From: Lachnospiraceae bacterium
GTDB taxonomy: Bacteria; Bacillota; Clostridia; Lachnospirales; Lachnospiraceae
Length of the DNA: 64,000 nucleotides
NCBI GenBank assembly: GCA_022793195.1
Contig: JAAWCJ010000018.1
Span: 1 to 64,000 of the forward strand
Direction of reading: 5' to 3'
The position numbers were made by a program, and so were the translations under genes. The stretch's first letter is position 1. Each line of letters opens with the position of its first letter. Positions 8,514 through 17,188 of the stretch are shown here, piece after piece. Below the pieces are notes generated by a model. It had not been told where the DNA came from. It searched no databases and saw only the letters and a list, made by a program, of their open reading frames with translations.

Positions 8514-9131
8514 ATGAGAATCAAACATTATGAGGATATGAACCTTCAGGAACTTGACGTAATGCGTGAAATCAGTAGTATTGGCACCAGCCATGCAGCC
8601 ACTGCATTATCGCAGCTTTTGCAGAAGGAAATTCGGATATCTATCCCCACAGTCAGCATTTTAGGCTATAATGAGGCGTTATCACGTATTGGCAATGCAG
8701 AAGAGATTGTAGCAGCTACTCTTGTGAAAATGGATCAGGATGTGGAAGGGCTTATGTTGTTTCTCTTCGATATGAATTTTGCCAGTACGGTATTAAAAAC
8801 CCTTTTGGGACAGGAATATACTTGTTTTGAAGAGATGGATCATCTGGCATATTCTGCGCTGGAAGAAGTGGGAAATATTATTATTTGTTCTTATATTAAT
8901 GCGTTTTCAAAATTGGTGGATGTGGATATTTCACTTTCAGTACCCAGCTCTACGGTCAATATGCTGGGCGGGATATTAACTGTGCCCATTGCAGAGTATG
9001 GATACGAAACCGATAAACTGATGTACTTTAACGCAGACTTTGTTATGGATGGAAACAAGCTGTCTGATTGGCTGCTGATGCTTCCGGATATCAAGTCTTT
9101 GAATGCAATTCTGGGGAAACTAGGTGTCTGA
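8514..9131 (+). CDS. cheC: Chemotaxis protein CheC (CheY-P phosphatase)
   Basis: Dephosphorylates CheY-P and partners with CheD in the Bacillus-type adaptation system. 205 aa. CheC carries two pseudo-symmetric sites of the form (D/S)xxxExxN. The second is intact here (S114, E118, N121), while in the first (D15, E19) the Asn is replaced by Ser22. So one active site probably works. AAGGAG precedes ATG 8514; cheD starts 2 nt after the stop, matching the CheC-CheD complex. Confidence 0.93.
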   Translation: MRIKHYEDMNLQELDVMREISSIGTSHAATALSQLLQKEIRISIPTVSILGYNEALSRIGNAEEIVAATLVKMDQDVEGLMLFLFDMNFASTVLKTLLGQEYTCFEEMDHLAYSALEEVGNIIICSYINAFSKLVDVDISLSVPSSTVNMLGGILTVPIAEYGYETDKLMYFNADFVMDGNKLSDWLLMLPDIKSLNAILGKLGV

Positions 9132-9133
9132 GA

Positions 9134-9616
9134 ATGGAAAAGGAACTGAAAGTAGGTATAGGGGATATGAAGCTTACCAGAGGGGAAGGACGTATCATCA
9201 CATACGCTCTGGGTTCCTGTATCGGAATAACCTTCTATGACCCGGCGATTAAGCTGGGGGCGCTGCTGCATATTATGTTGCCGGAGCGCCAGAGTCCGAC
9301 GGATACGAGTCTTTTTAAGTATGCGGACACGGGAATTCAGGAAACACTCAGGAAGCTTCGGGCCTTCGGCATGATGAAATCTCGTACAATCGTGAAAATT
9401 GCCGGCGGGGCAAAGATGTTTGCAATAAAAGGAAATGCAAGTTTTGGTAATATTGGAGAACGGAACACGGCCAGGGTAAAGCAGATATTACGCGCGGAGG
9501 GGCTGCGGCTCATGGCAGAAGACACGGGCGGTTCTTATGCCAGAACCATGGTACTTGAGGTGGGGACTGGAAAAGTAATCATCAAGACCTTTGGAAAGCC
9601 GGAGAAATGCTTGTGA
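9134..9616 (+). CDS. cheD: Chemoreceptor glutamine deamidase CheD
   Basis: Deamidates glutamines in methyl-accepting receptors and is regulated by binding CheC. 160 aa from ATG 9134; this start was chosen over 9068 because it follows the cheC stop and gives the normal N-terminus. The catalytic set is visible: Cys29 in 'YALGSCIG', His46 in 'LLHIMLPE' and Thr23 six residues before the Cys. The conserved 'KIAGGAKMF' element is present. Confidence 0.95.
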   Translation: MEKELKVGIGDMKLTRGEGRIITYALGSCIGITFYDPAIKLGALLHIMLPERQSPTDTSLFKYADTGIQETLRKLRAFGMMKSRTIVKIAGGAKMFAIKGNASFGNIGERNTARVKQILRAEGLRLMAEDTGGSYARTMVLEVGTGKVIIKTFGKPEKCL

Positions 9617-9632
9617 GGAGAAAGGAGAGAAC

Positions 9633-10574
9633 ATGGAGGAAAAGAAAAACAGTATTCTGCTTGAATCGGGGACAAATGAGATCGAAGTCATGCGTTTTTC
9701 GGTGAGCGGTGAATTTTACGGTATCAATGTGGCAAAAGTACAGGAAATTATCATGGCGGAGAAGGTAAAGCCCATGCCCCACTCCCATCCGGCAGTGGAG
9801 GGGATTTTTAAGCCCCGGGAGGAACTGATCACAGTCATTAATCTGGTGTATTATTTGTTTGGAGAAGAGCGGGAGCACGGACAAAAAGATTTGTTTATTA
9901 TCACCAACTTTAACAGGATGACAGTAGCTTTCCGCGTGGACAGTATTGAGGGGATTAGCCGGATTTCCTGGCAGGATATCCAAAAACCGGATAAAACCAT
10001 CGCCAATGGCGACGAAGGTGTGGCGACGGGAATTGCCCAGTGTGAAGGCCAGCTTGTAACAGTTCTGGATTTTGAGAAAATTGTGGCGGAAATCGCGCCG
10101 GAGACGACGATTCAGGTTTCTGATGTGGAGAAACTGGGGGTAAGGCCCATCTGCGAAAGCCCGATTGTAATTGCTGAAGATTCTGTGCTGTTACAGAAGA
10201 TGATTGACGACTGCCTGGAGAGGGCAGGATTTACTCATCTCATCAATTTCTCCAATGGACAGGAAGCATGGGATTATCTCCATTCCATTAAAAACGATTC
10301 TGATTTGTATGATAAAGTAAATCTGGTGATTACCGACATTGAGATGCCTAAAATGGATGGACATCGTCTGACAAAATTGATTAAAGATGATCCGCGCCTC
10401 AGACATATTCCTGTGGTAATCTTCTCATCACTGATTGATGAGCAGATGCGTATTAAAGGAAAAGAATTGGGTGCGGATGAGCAGATGGCGAAGCCGGAGA
10501 TTGGGCATCTGGTAGCAATTTTGGATACACTGCTGGAGCGGTTCAATGAACTGAGACCGAAATTGGATGAGTAA
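9633..10574 (+). CDS. cheV: Chemotaxis coupling protein CheV
   Basis: Couples receptors to CheA and modulates signalling by its own phosphorylation. 313 aa: N-terminal CheW domain (about residues 15-160) and C-terminal receiver domain (about 175-305) with acidic pocket E182/D183, phosphoacceptor D235 ('ITDIEMPKMDG'), S265 and K287. ATG 9633 has AAAGGAGAGA directly upstream. CheV may work alongside the CheW of the separate cheA operon (49247-49732). Confidence 0.95.
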   Translation: MEEKKNSILLESGTNEIEVMRFSVSGEFYGINVAKVQEIIMAEKVKPMPHSHPAVEGIFKPREELITVINLVYYLFGEEREHGQKDLFIITNFNRMTVAFRVDSIEGISRISWQDIQKPDKTIANGDEGVATGIAQCEGQLVTVLDFEKIVAEIAPETTIQVSDVEKLGVRPICESPIVIAEDSVLLQKMIDDCLERAGFTHLINFSNGQEAWDYLHSIKNDSDLYDKVNLVITDIEMPKMDGHRLTKLIKDDPRLRHIPVVIFSSLIDEQMRIKGKELGADEQMAKPEIGHLVAILDTLLERFNELRPKLDE

Positions 10575-10685
10575 ACCGCCGGTGTGCGGCAGAGAGAAAC
10601 CGCCAAGACAAGGGAAATGGCCTTGTTTCATGTATGCCATGACATATATTCGGGCTTTCCCCATTATGATACGGAGGATATGATT

Positions 10686-11483
10686 TTGGCTATTATCATT
10701 ACGGTTTCAAATCAAAAAGGCGGGGTTGGAAAGACGACAACCTCAGCGGCATTGGCAGCAGGAATTGCGGGAACCGGTAAACGGGTTCTGGGGATCGACC
10801 TGGATCCGCAGGGGAATCTGGGATTCTGCCTGGGGATGGAACCTTCCGATTCACCTACTGTACTGGATGCGCTGCAGGGAAAAGTGACAACGGCAGAGGC
10901 TGTCAACAGGACAGCCTATTGCGATATTCTGCCTTCAGATATTTCGCTGAGCAACGGCGTAGAGCATGTGGCGGCGGAGCATCGGGAATGTATCCTGAAA
11001 AATGCACTGGCCCCCATTATCGGCCTTTATGATTATGTGATTATTGATACGCCTCCGGCGTTAAATCTGCTGACTGTAAATGCATATGTAGTTTCTGATT
11101 TTCTGATTATACCAATGGCTACAGACATTATGAGCCTTGTGGGATTATCCCAGTTGAAGGAGACCATCGAATCGGTGCGCAGTTCTTTAAATCCTGAACT
11201 TAAGGTAATGGGAATCCTTTTGACCCGTTTCAACAGGCGCACCCTTCTGGCCAGGGATGTTTTAGAGATGGCGGGGCAGCTGGCGGGTCAGATCGGGACG
11301 GTGGTTTTTGAGACAAAAATACGAAATGGCGTTGCCATTGCAGAGGCGCCGGCCCATGGGGAAAGTATTTTTGAATACAGCCCCCGCTCAGCGGCAGTCA
11401 TGGATTATCAGAGCTTTTTAGAGGAAATAGCCGGAACGATCCATCTGAAGGAGGTAAGAAAAGATGGCAAGAAAGACCAATAA
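10686..11483 (+). CDS. ParA/Soj-type ATPase in the flagellar-chemotaxis operon
   Basis: Deviant Walker-A ATPase of the ParA/MinD family, about 265 aa. P-loop 'QKGGVGKTTTSAALA', Walker A' 'IDTPPALN' and 'GIDLDPQGNLG' are plain. The start is probably TTG 10686 (8 nt after GGAGG, giving a Soj-like 'ITVSNQKGG' N-terminus); ATG 10680 lies only 2 nt from that site. The last 20 nt overlap the ComFB-domain gene. Because flhF/flhG are missing from their usual place, this protein may position chemotaxis arrays or flagella (ParC- or FlhG-like role); that is inference. It is unlikely to be the chromosomal partition ParA because no parB is adjacent. Confidence 0.85.
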   Translation: MAIIITVSNQKGGVGKTTTSAALAAGIAGTGKRVLGIDLDPQGNLGFCLGMEPSDSPTVLDALQGKVTTAEAVNRTAYCDILPSDISLSNGVEHVAAEHRECILKNALAPIIGLYDYVIIDTPPALNLLTVNAYVVSDFLIIPMATDIMSLVGLSQLKETIESVRSSLNPELKVMGILLTRFNRRTLLARDVLEMAGQLAGQIGTVVFETKIRNGVAIAEAPAHGESIFEYSPRSAAVMDYQSFLEEIAGTIHLKEVRKDGKKDQ

Positions 11484-12087
11484 AACAACCCATGTTTTGA
11501 ATTTATTGACAAATGGAACAGAGGCGGAAGGAACGCAGAACGTCCAGGAGACAGAGGCGGGAGCGGCATCAGAGGCACCCAAAGGGGCAGCGGATAATAA
11601 GGTGATTGTGGTGAACGAAACCAGTGAAAATGAAAAGCTTTCCAATGAAATTAAAAACCGCCTGGAAGCACAGCTTGAAGCTGAAGTGGCTGAGGCAGCG
11701 CCGCAGACAGAGGCGGCAGAGCCGGATATAGAAGAAGCGGAAGAGGAAACAGCGGCGGAAAGCGAAGCAGAGGCGGAGCCTGCGGAAGAAGAAAAAACGG
11801 ATTCACCAAAGCGGGCCTACCGTATGATGAATGTCATGGAACGTCTTCTTGCCAATATGGAGCCTGAGATGGAAGATGAGATGCGCCAATATGGGGTCTG
11901 TATGTGTGACCGCTGCCGTGCTGACGTGCAGGCTCTGGTTCTGACCAAGATGCCCGCAAAGTATGTGATCGTGGACAGCACCAATGCTTCGCCCATTGTG
12001 GGATATTACGAGGGGCGTTATAAGACTGCGATGTTTACAGAGATCCTGAAGGCTTGCGTTACAGTAAAAGAAAAACCCAGACATTAA
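11464..12087 (+). CDS. ComFB-domain protein with long acidic linker
   Basis: 207 aa. Residues 1-115 are a basic start followed by an Ala/Glu-rich, probably disordered stretch; residues 116-207 match the ComFB family ('MMNVMERLLANM', 'CMCDRCRADVQALVLTKMPAKYV'). ComFB proteins have recently been described as cyclic di-nucleotide binders, so a signalling role is possible; binding here is inference. AAGGAGG precedes ATG 11464, and the gene overlaps the ParA gene by 20 nt, so the two are very likely translationally coupled and functionally linked. Confidence 0.8.
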   Translation: MARKTNKTTHVLNLLTNGTEAEGTQNVQETEAGAASEAPKGAADNKVIVVNETSENEKLSNEIKNRLEAQLEAEVAEAAPQTEAAEPDIEEAEEETAAESEAEAEPAEEEKTDSPKRAYRMMNVMERLLANMEPEMEDEMRQYGVCMCDRCRADVQALVLTKMPAKYVIVDSTNASPIVGYYEGRYKTAMFTEILKACVTVKEKPRH

Positions 12088-12266
12088 ACGAACACTGCGA
12101 CTTTGGCAGCGTGGATTAAGGTGATATTTAATAAAAGAAAATCGGTGTTTTCCTATCCCGGCCTTGAAGCGGTTTTTGGATAAGAAACATGGATTTTCTT
12201 TTATTCATGGGGCAATATTTTTGAGAAGTTTTGCTTGGGAAATCAGCACAAACATCCCATCTTTCC

Positions 12267-12293
12267 TTATTATTATTGAGAAGCAGCCGATAT
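12267..12293 (+). promoter_or_regulatory. Sigma-28-type promoter for the fliD operon
   Basis: TTAT at 12267-12270, 15-nt spacer, GCCGATAT at 12286-12293. The -10 equals the FliA/SigD consensus; the -35 has the T and A of TAAA in register. The same layout is seen at four other places. It lies 58 nt before the fliD start. The rest of the 12088-12350 gap shows no gene. Confidence 0.8.
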
Positions 12294-12350
12294 TTTATAT
12301 AGATAATATGATGTCAGAAGAAGAACGTCGGTAAGGAAAGGAGAACATAG

Positions 12351-14855
12351 ATGGCTAGTATATCAGGAACTACAAGCAGTTTAAACAGTACTTTGCGCGG
12401 GTTTGGCGGTATGGCATCCGGTATTGACCGTGATTCCATTATTGAGCAAATGTCTCTTGGAACCACGACAAAGATTCAGAATCAAAAAAATGCAATCACC
12501 AATCTTACTTGGAAGCAGGAGGCATTCAGGGGAATTATTAACCAGATTCTGGACTTGCAGGACAATTATCTTTCCTATTCTGCATCCTCCAATGTGATGG
12601 ATTCCAGTATATTTGCTAAGAATGTGATCACAGCCAACGGCGATGAAAAAATCACAAAATATATCAGCGCCAGCGGTTCCTCCAGTTTGTTGGAGTCTGT
12701 GGCAGTACGCGGTGTGGCGAATCTGGCGACAGCCGCCAACGTACAGTCCGGGAAAAAGGGGAGCGGGGCCATTGAACCTGGCATGAGCTATTCCAGTAAT
12801 CCTACGGAGTCAAACCTGGCAGGAAGGAAGCTGACCTTCGGAAGCTACGGCACAGACGGCCGTTTTAAAGAGGATGCTACCTTTACTTTCCCCACCAGTT
12901 ATACAGATGCAGACGGCAAGGTACAGACTATCGAGTATGTGGGAGGCTTGGGAGAATCGGCAGATCTCGCTAAAGTGGCGGATCAGCTCAATGAATCCAT
13001 AAAGGCAAACAAATTCCTTGTTTCAAAAGAACGCAATGTCACCATTCAGTTTGATTATGATGAAGCAGCGGATAAATTGAATATGAAGTATGTGAAGGTG
13101 GATACACTGGGAGATAAGTTTGAGATCGGCGCTGACGTGACGGCAGCCAATTCAGACCTTACAATCCGGGGGAACTCTTCAGCCCTCAGCGCCATGGGAT
13201 TTAAGGCGGATGAGGCTGAGGCCGCAGGCGCAGGAAAAGAGGGCCTTTATACACTGGATGAATACAATGCACATACATCGGATTTCAGTAGTAGCGCTAT
13301 CCATACTTATGACAATATGGCCCAGTACCTAAAGGGAAAGAAATTTACTATTGCCTATGGCGGACAGAGTAAAACCATAGAGCTGATCACTGAGAAGGAT
13401 ATAGAGGAACTTAAGCAGGCCGCGGCAGACGGAAAAGATATGGATGCCGAATTTGCGGCAAAAATGCAGGCACACTTGAATAGAGCTTTTGGTACAGATA
13501 AAATCGCAGTCGGTGTCGGCGACGGCGGTAAAATCAGCTTCAACAATGCTTTAGGCAGTGATGAAAGCGTCATTACGATCAACAGCGGTGATGTGGCTGT
13601 GATGAAACAGACGGGCCTGGATAAAATAAATTCCAATAAAATCAGTACGGGAAGCAGCCTGTTTGATAACAGAGAGCGCCTGGGCTTTGATAAAGACATG
13701 ACAGAGGAAGAATTTACGGAAGCATTGAAAGATTTCTCCATCAATGATGTTCATATTGATGTGAATGCGAATATGACCGTAAGCCAGTTCCTTTCTAAGA
13801 TTAATTCTTCCGACGCAGGCGTAAAAGCCACTTATCTGAGTACCAGCAATAAATTCACTTTAGTGAACACGGAGACTGGTTCCGGCAGGGAAATCAGTGT
13901 AGGTGGAGCCGCCAGTACAATTTTTGGCGGCAGTGGTTCTGTGAGCAATGACGGCAAAGATGCCGTTATGTATGTGGACTACGGCACCGGCACCCCGGAA
14001 AAGATCGTCAGTTCCACCAATACCTTTGATTTGGATGGACTGAAAATTACGGCTTCAGGAACCTTTGGCGTGGAGGAAGCGGCGGACGGAAGCGGTCCTG
14101 TTTTTGACAGAAGTGAGTCGGTGACGTTCCATGCGACTGCAGACGTGGATAAAACAACGGAAAAGGTAAAGAAATTCCTGGAAGATTATAATGCCCTGGT
14201 AAAGGCCATTAATGATCAGATTACTACAAAACCCAATGGAAATTACGGTCCTCTGACAGACGAACAGAAAGATGAAATGACGGAAACGTCCATTGAAAAC
14301 TGGGAAAAGAAAGCCAAGGAAGGACTCCTGTATAACAATAGCGTGATGCGGGATCTAAGTATGGATGTGCAGGGGGTTTTAAATAAGATTTTAGGAGACG
14401 GCGTTTCTTATGATGATCTGCAGGAGATGGGTATTAGCATGTCGGAGGATCCTTATGACGGCGGCACATTAAAATTTGACGAAGCCAAATTTAAAGCAGC
14501 TATGGAGCAGGATCCGGAAAAAGTGGGTAATATTTTCACTGGAGGAAACGGCGTAAGTAAAGGGCTGAGCAATATTATCAGTGATACGACGCAACAGTAT
14601 GCAACCAGATACAGCTATAAGAATGAAGGTTCTTATGGCAGGCTGGTGGAAGAAGCAGGTTCTGAAAAGCTGGTATTGTCTTTGCAAGATAATACGATTT
14701 ATAATCAGTTAAAGGATATGCAGGAAAACTTAAAGACCCTCCAGAGTAAGCTGAAGACAGAGCAGGATCGTTACATTCAGATGTTTACGACCATGGAGAA
14801 AGCCATCAGCAGTATGAACAGCCAGTCCAGCTACTTGTCAAGCCTTACAGGCTGA
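12351..14855 (+). CDS. fliD: Flagellar hook-associated protein 2, filament cap FliD
   Basis: Caps the growing filament and folds flagellin into place. 834 aa, longer than most FliD proteins (about 450-700 aa), with N-terminal 'GFGGMASGIDRDSIIEQM...NQKNAITNLTWKQEAFR' and C-terminal coiled-coil region ending 'YIQMFTTMEKAISSMNSQSSYLSSL', both family hallmarks. The extra length lies in the middle, the exposed variable domain. AAGGAAAGGAG precedes ATG 12351 and a sigma-28-type promoter sits just upstream. fliS, a fliT-like gene and a fliD-like paralogue follow. Confidence 0.96.
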   Translation: MASISGTTSSLNSTLRGFGGMASGIDRDSIIEQMSLGTTTKIQNQKNAITNLTWKQEAFRGIINQILDLQDNYLSYSASSNVMDSSIFAKNVITANGDEKITKYISASGSSSLLESVAVRGVANLATAANVQSGKKGSGAIEPGMSYSSNPTESNLAGRKLTFGSYGTDGRFKEDATFTFPTSYTDADGKVQTIEYVGGLGESADLAKVADQLNESIKANKFLVSKERNVTIQFDYDEAADKLNMKYVKVDTLGDKFEIGADVTAANSDLTIRGNSSALSAMGFKADEAEAAGAGKEGLYTLDEYNAHTSDFSSSAIHTYDNMAQYLKGKKFTIAYGGQSKTIELITEKDIEELKQAAADGKDMDAEFAAKMQAHLNRAFGTDKIAVGVGDGGKISFNNALGSDESVITINSGDVAVMKQTGLDKINSNKISTGSSLFDNRERLGFDKDMTEEEFTEALKDFSINDVHIDVNANMTVSQFLSKINSSDAGVKATYLSTSNKFTLVNTETGSGREISVGGAASTIFGGSGSVSNDGKDAVMYVDYGTGTPEKIVSSTNTFDLDGLKITASGTFGVEEAADGSGPVFDRSESVTFHATADVDKTTEKVKKFLEDYNALVKAINDQITTKPNGNYGPLTDEQKDEMTETSIENWEKKAKEGLLYNNSVMRDLSMDVQGVLNKILGDGVSYDDLQEMGISMSEDPYDGGTLKFDEAKFKAAMEQDPEKVGNIFTGGNGVSKGLSNIISDTTQQYATRYSYKNEGSYGRLVEEAGSEKLVLSLQDNTIYNQLKDMQENLKTLQSKLKTEQDRYIQMFTTMEKAISSMNSQSSYLSSLTG

Positions 14856-14890
14856 TAAAAGAACAGGGTCTCGGTATAGGAGAGTGTAAA

Positions 14891-15298
14891 ATGAATAGTG
14901 GATACCAGAAATATAAGACACAGAGTATATATTCTATGTCCGGCGTAGAGTTGCTGCTTCTTCTGTATAACGAGGCGATCAAACGGATGAAAATGGCTGA
15001 GTATGCTCTGGAGGATAAAGATTACGGAGTTTTTGAAGAATGTATTACCAGGACAGTCCGAATCGTCCGCTATCTGAACTCCATCCTCGATATGGAACAG
15101 CCCATCAGCCAGGATTTCCGGCGGATCTACGAATATTTATTTTATGACCTTGGCGTCATCAGAGCCGGCAGAGACCGAAAAATAGAAGACATTCACGAAA
15201 TTATCCGACTTTTCACAGAGTTCAGAGATGGATTTGAGGAAGCGGGGAAACTGGTAACAGAGCAGCGTATAGTATCTCCTAAAAGTGTGACCGGGTAG
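14891..15298 (+). CDS. fliS: Flagellin export chaperone FliS
   Basis: Binds the flagellin C-terminus in the cytoplasm and prevents early polymerisation; in Bacillus it also takes part in the FliW/CsrA feedback. 135 aa, with the family pattern 'YQKYKTQSIYSMSGVELLLLLYNEAIKRMKMAE' at the N-terminus and the all-helical layout. It lies 35 nt after fliD, the usual order. Confidence 0.95.
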   Translation: MNSGYQKYKTQSIYSMSGVELLLLLYNEAIKRMKMAEYALEDKDYGVFEECITRTVRIVRYLNSILDMEQPISQDFRRIYEYLFYDLGVIRAGRDRKIEDIHEIIRLFTEFRDGFEEAGKLVTEQRIVSPKSVTG

Positions 15299-15306
15299 GT
15301 GAGTGC

Positions 15307-15714
15307 ATGGCAGTGGATTTGGAACAAATGATGCTTCTTCTTCAGAAACGTTACGATATTTTGAAGAAAGTCGACGAATTGACGGATGAACTTCAGAGTG
15401 CCTTTATCAGACATGATGAGGTTTCCGCTTCACTGCTCCTGGATATGAGAGCGGAAGAGATTGCAGAGGTAGATGCCTGTCTGGGCAGGATTTGGGATTT
15501 GGGCCGGACTGGCGGTGAGGATCTGCAAGAGATCAAAAGATTGCTTCACACAGATCCTGCTTCTGTTTCCGCTACAGGCAGCTGGGAAGAAAATAAAATC
15601 TTTGAAGTGCGGCGAAAGACGGTTCGGCTTCTGGAACAGCTGCAGGACAAAGACCGCCGCATGAATCTAAGTGCGGGGGGTGAGAAATCATACTATAAAA
15701 ATAAACAGAATTAA
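15307..15714 (+). CDS. FliT-like flagellar chaperone
   Basis: 135-aa helical protein with Leu/Glu-rich amphipathic helices ('LLLQKRYDILKKVDELTDEL', 'RRKTVRLLEQLQ'), as in the FlgN/FliT chaperone group. Sequence signatures are weak; the call rests mainly on size, helicity and position right after fliS, where FliT (the FliD chaperone) is expected. It precedes a FliD-like gene. GTAGGTGAG lies upstream of ATG 15307. Confidence 0.65.
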   Translation: MAVDLEQMMLLLQKRYDILKKVDELTDELQSAFIRHDEVSASLLLDMRAEEIAEVDACLGRIWDLGRTGGEDLQEIKRLLHTDPASVSATGSWEENKIFEVRRKTVRLLEQLQDKDRRMNLSAGGEKSYYKNKQN

Positions 15715-15742
15715 CAAATATGGATGAAAGGAGGAAATAGAT

Positions 15743-17074
15743 ATGTCAATTAATGGTATATCAGGTGGAGGCTATGGATATGGCTATACATCATCGATCA
15801 ACAATCTGCTGCAGTTATCGTCGCTTAAAACCACAGCTTCCTATAGTGCAATATCTGCAGTCAATAAAGTATCTTCTACTAACAAAAACACTTCGGCTTA
15901 TGCCAGTGTGACCAGTTTTCTGAAAGATTATCAGTCGGAGCTGACCGGATTGGAAGCAGCAGCAGCTAAGCTGCAGCTCAACCAGAAGGGAAATGTTTTC
16001 ACAGAACTGGAAGCAGGTTCTTCTGATGAGTCAGTGGCGACAGCCAAGAGATCCTGGAGCTTAGAAGCAGGGATGGATATTGATTTGGAAGTACATTCCA
16101 TCGCGCAGGCTCAGAAGAATGTCAGCGCTGCCAATTATGCAGCAGACCTGGCAGATGAGGATATGGAGTTTGAAATTGCCGGACCTGGCGGAAATCAGAC
16201 GATTTCCATCAGCAGCACCAATGCCAACGGTACAAAGAAAACCTATAATCAGATGTATCAGGAGGCGGCTAAGGCTGTCAATGGGAATACCAAGACAGGC
16301 GTTAAGGCGTCGGTACAAAGCGAAAATGGGAAAGTATCTTTGGTGCTTACAGGAAAAGATACGGGAACAGCCAACAGCTTCAGCGTCAATGGAAAAACAG
16401 GAGCAGCCGCAGGCTTAGAGTATATTGAAACTGCAGCGGCGGACGCCAAATATACGGTTACTCAGGATGGCTATACACAGACCTATACTTCTGACACCAA
16501 TAAAATTAATATTGGATATGGACGTGTGGATGTGGAGCTGAAGAAAGAGGGAACCACAAATATTTATTCCGGTGTGGACGTTGATGACATTACAGATGCA
16601 GTACAGGATTTGGTAGACAGTTATAATGCTGTTACCAATATGCTGGAAAGCAATTCTGGCCGTGGTGCAGGAACTGCCGCACATTTGGCTTCATTCCAGA
16701 GAGGGATGGCCCATGAAAAGACTCTGGCAGCATTGGGAATCACTACCAATAAGGCAGGGGATCTTGTGCTGGATAAGGAGAAGTTGGCGGAAGCGCTGGA
16801 AAAGGATTACGATTATGTAATGGACACCTTAGGCGGACAGTTTGGACTTGCGGAGAAAGCAGCTCAGAAGGCAGATCAGGCTTTGTCCGATTCTGTACAG
16901 AGAATTGTGAGCAATGACCTTGGCGGAAAGACTTCCAGTTCTGGTTCCAATGGCGCCGTTAATTCGGGCAATGCAGGAAACGCATATACGCAGTTTGCAA
17001 ACTTCGCCTCAAGCGGAGCTTATAATCTGATGAATTACTATGCGGTTGGTATGCTTTTGAATACGATGGCATAA
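15743..17074 (+). CDS. Second FliD-like filament cap/hook-associated protein
   Basis: 443 aa. The C-terminal half resembles FliD ('VDDITDAVQDLVDSYNAVTNML' and 'TLAALGITTNKAGDLVLDKEKLAEAL'), while the N-terminus is Ser/Gly/Tyr-rich ('GISGGGYGYGYTSSINN') and lacks the usual FliD opening. It is half the size of the fliD product in the same operon. GAAAGGAGG precedes ATG 15743, and a strong terminator follows at 17122. It could be an alternative cap or a filament-associated protein; the role is not known. Confidence 0.75.
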   Translation: MSINGISGGGYGYGYTSSINNLLQLSSLKTTASYSAISAVNKVSSTNKNTSAYASVTSFLKDYQSELTGLEAAAAKLQLNQKGNVFTELEAGSSDESVATAKRSWSLEAGMDIDLEVHSIAQAQKNVSAANYAADLADEDMEFEIAGPGGNQTISISSTNANGTKKTYNQMYQEAAKAVNGNTKTGVKASVQSENGKVSLVLTGKDTGTANSFSVNGKTGAAAGLEYIETAAADAKYTVTQDGYTQTYTSDTNKINIGYGRVDVELKKEGTTNIYSGVDVDDITDAVQDLVDSYNAVTNMLESNSGRGAGTAAHLASFQRGMAHEKTLAALGITTNKAGDLVLDKEKLAEALEKDYDYVMDTLGGQFGLAEKAAQKADQALSDSVQRIVSNDLGGKTSSSGSNGAVNSGNAGNAYTQFANFASSGAYNLMNYYAVGMLLNTMA

Positions 17075-17121
17075 GGTAGTGAAAAGTATTCAGCGTTAAA
17101 AAGAGTTTCATTGCTAAAAGG

Positions 17122-17151
17122 CGGGAGAGGGAATCCCTCTCCCGTTTTCTT
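17122..17151 (+). terminator. Rho-independent terminator of the fliD operon
   Basis: Perfect 10-bp stem CGGGAGAGGG / CCCTCTCCCG with a 3-nt loop (17122-17144) followed by TTTTCTT. It closes the fliD-fliS-fliT-like-fliD2 unit. Confidence 0.93.
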
Positions 17152-17188
17152 GTCGGACAGGATTATGAAACTTATAGGAGAAAGCGAA

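Noticed and set aside
10686-11483. Naming the ATPase FlhG or chromosomal ParA
   Set aside because: No flhF or parB neighbour and the sequence is Soj-like; it is left as ParA-type of unknown cargo.
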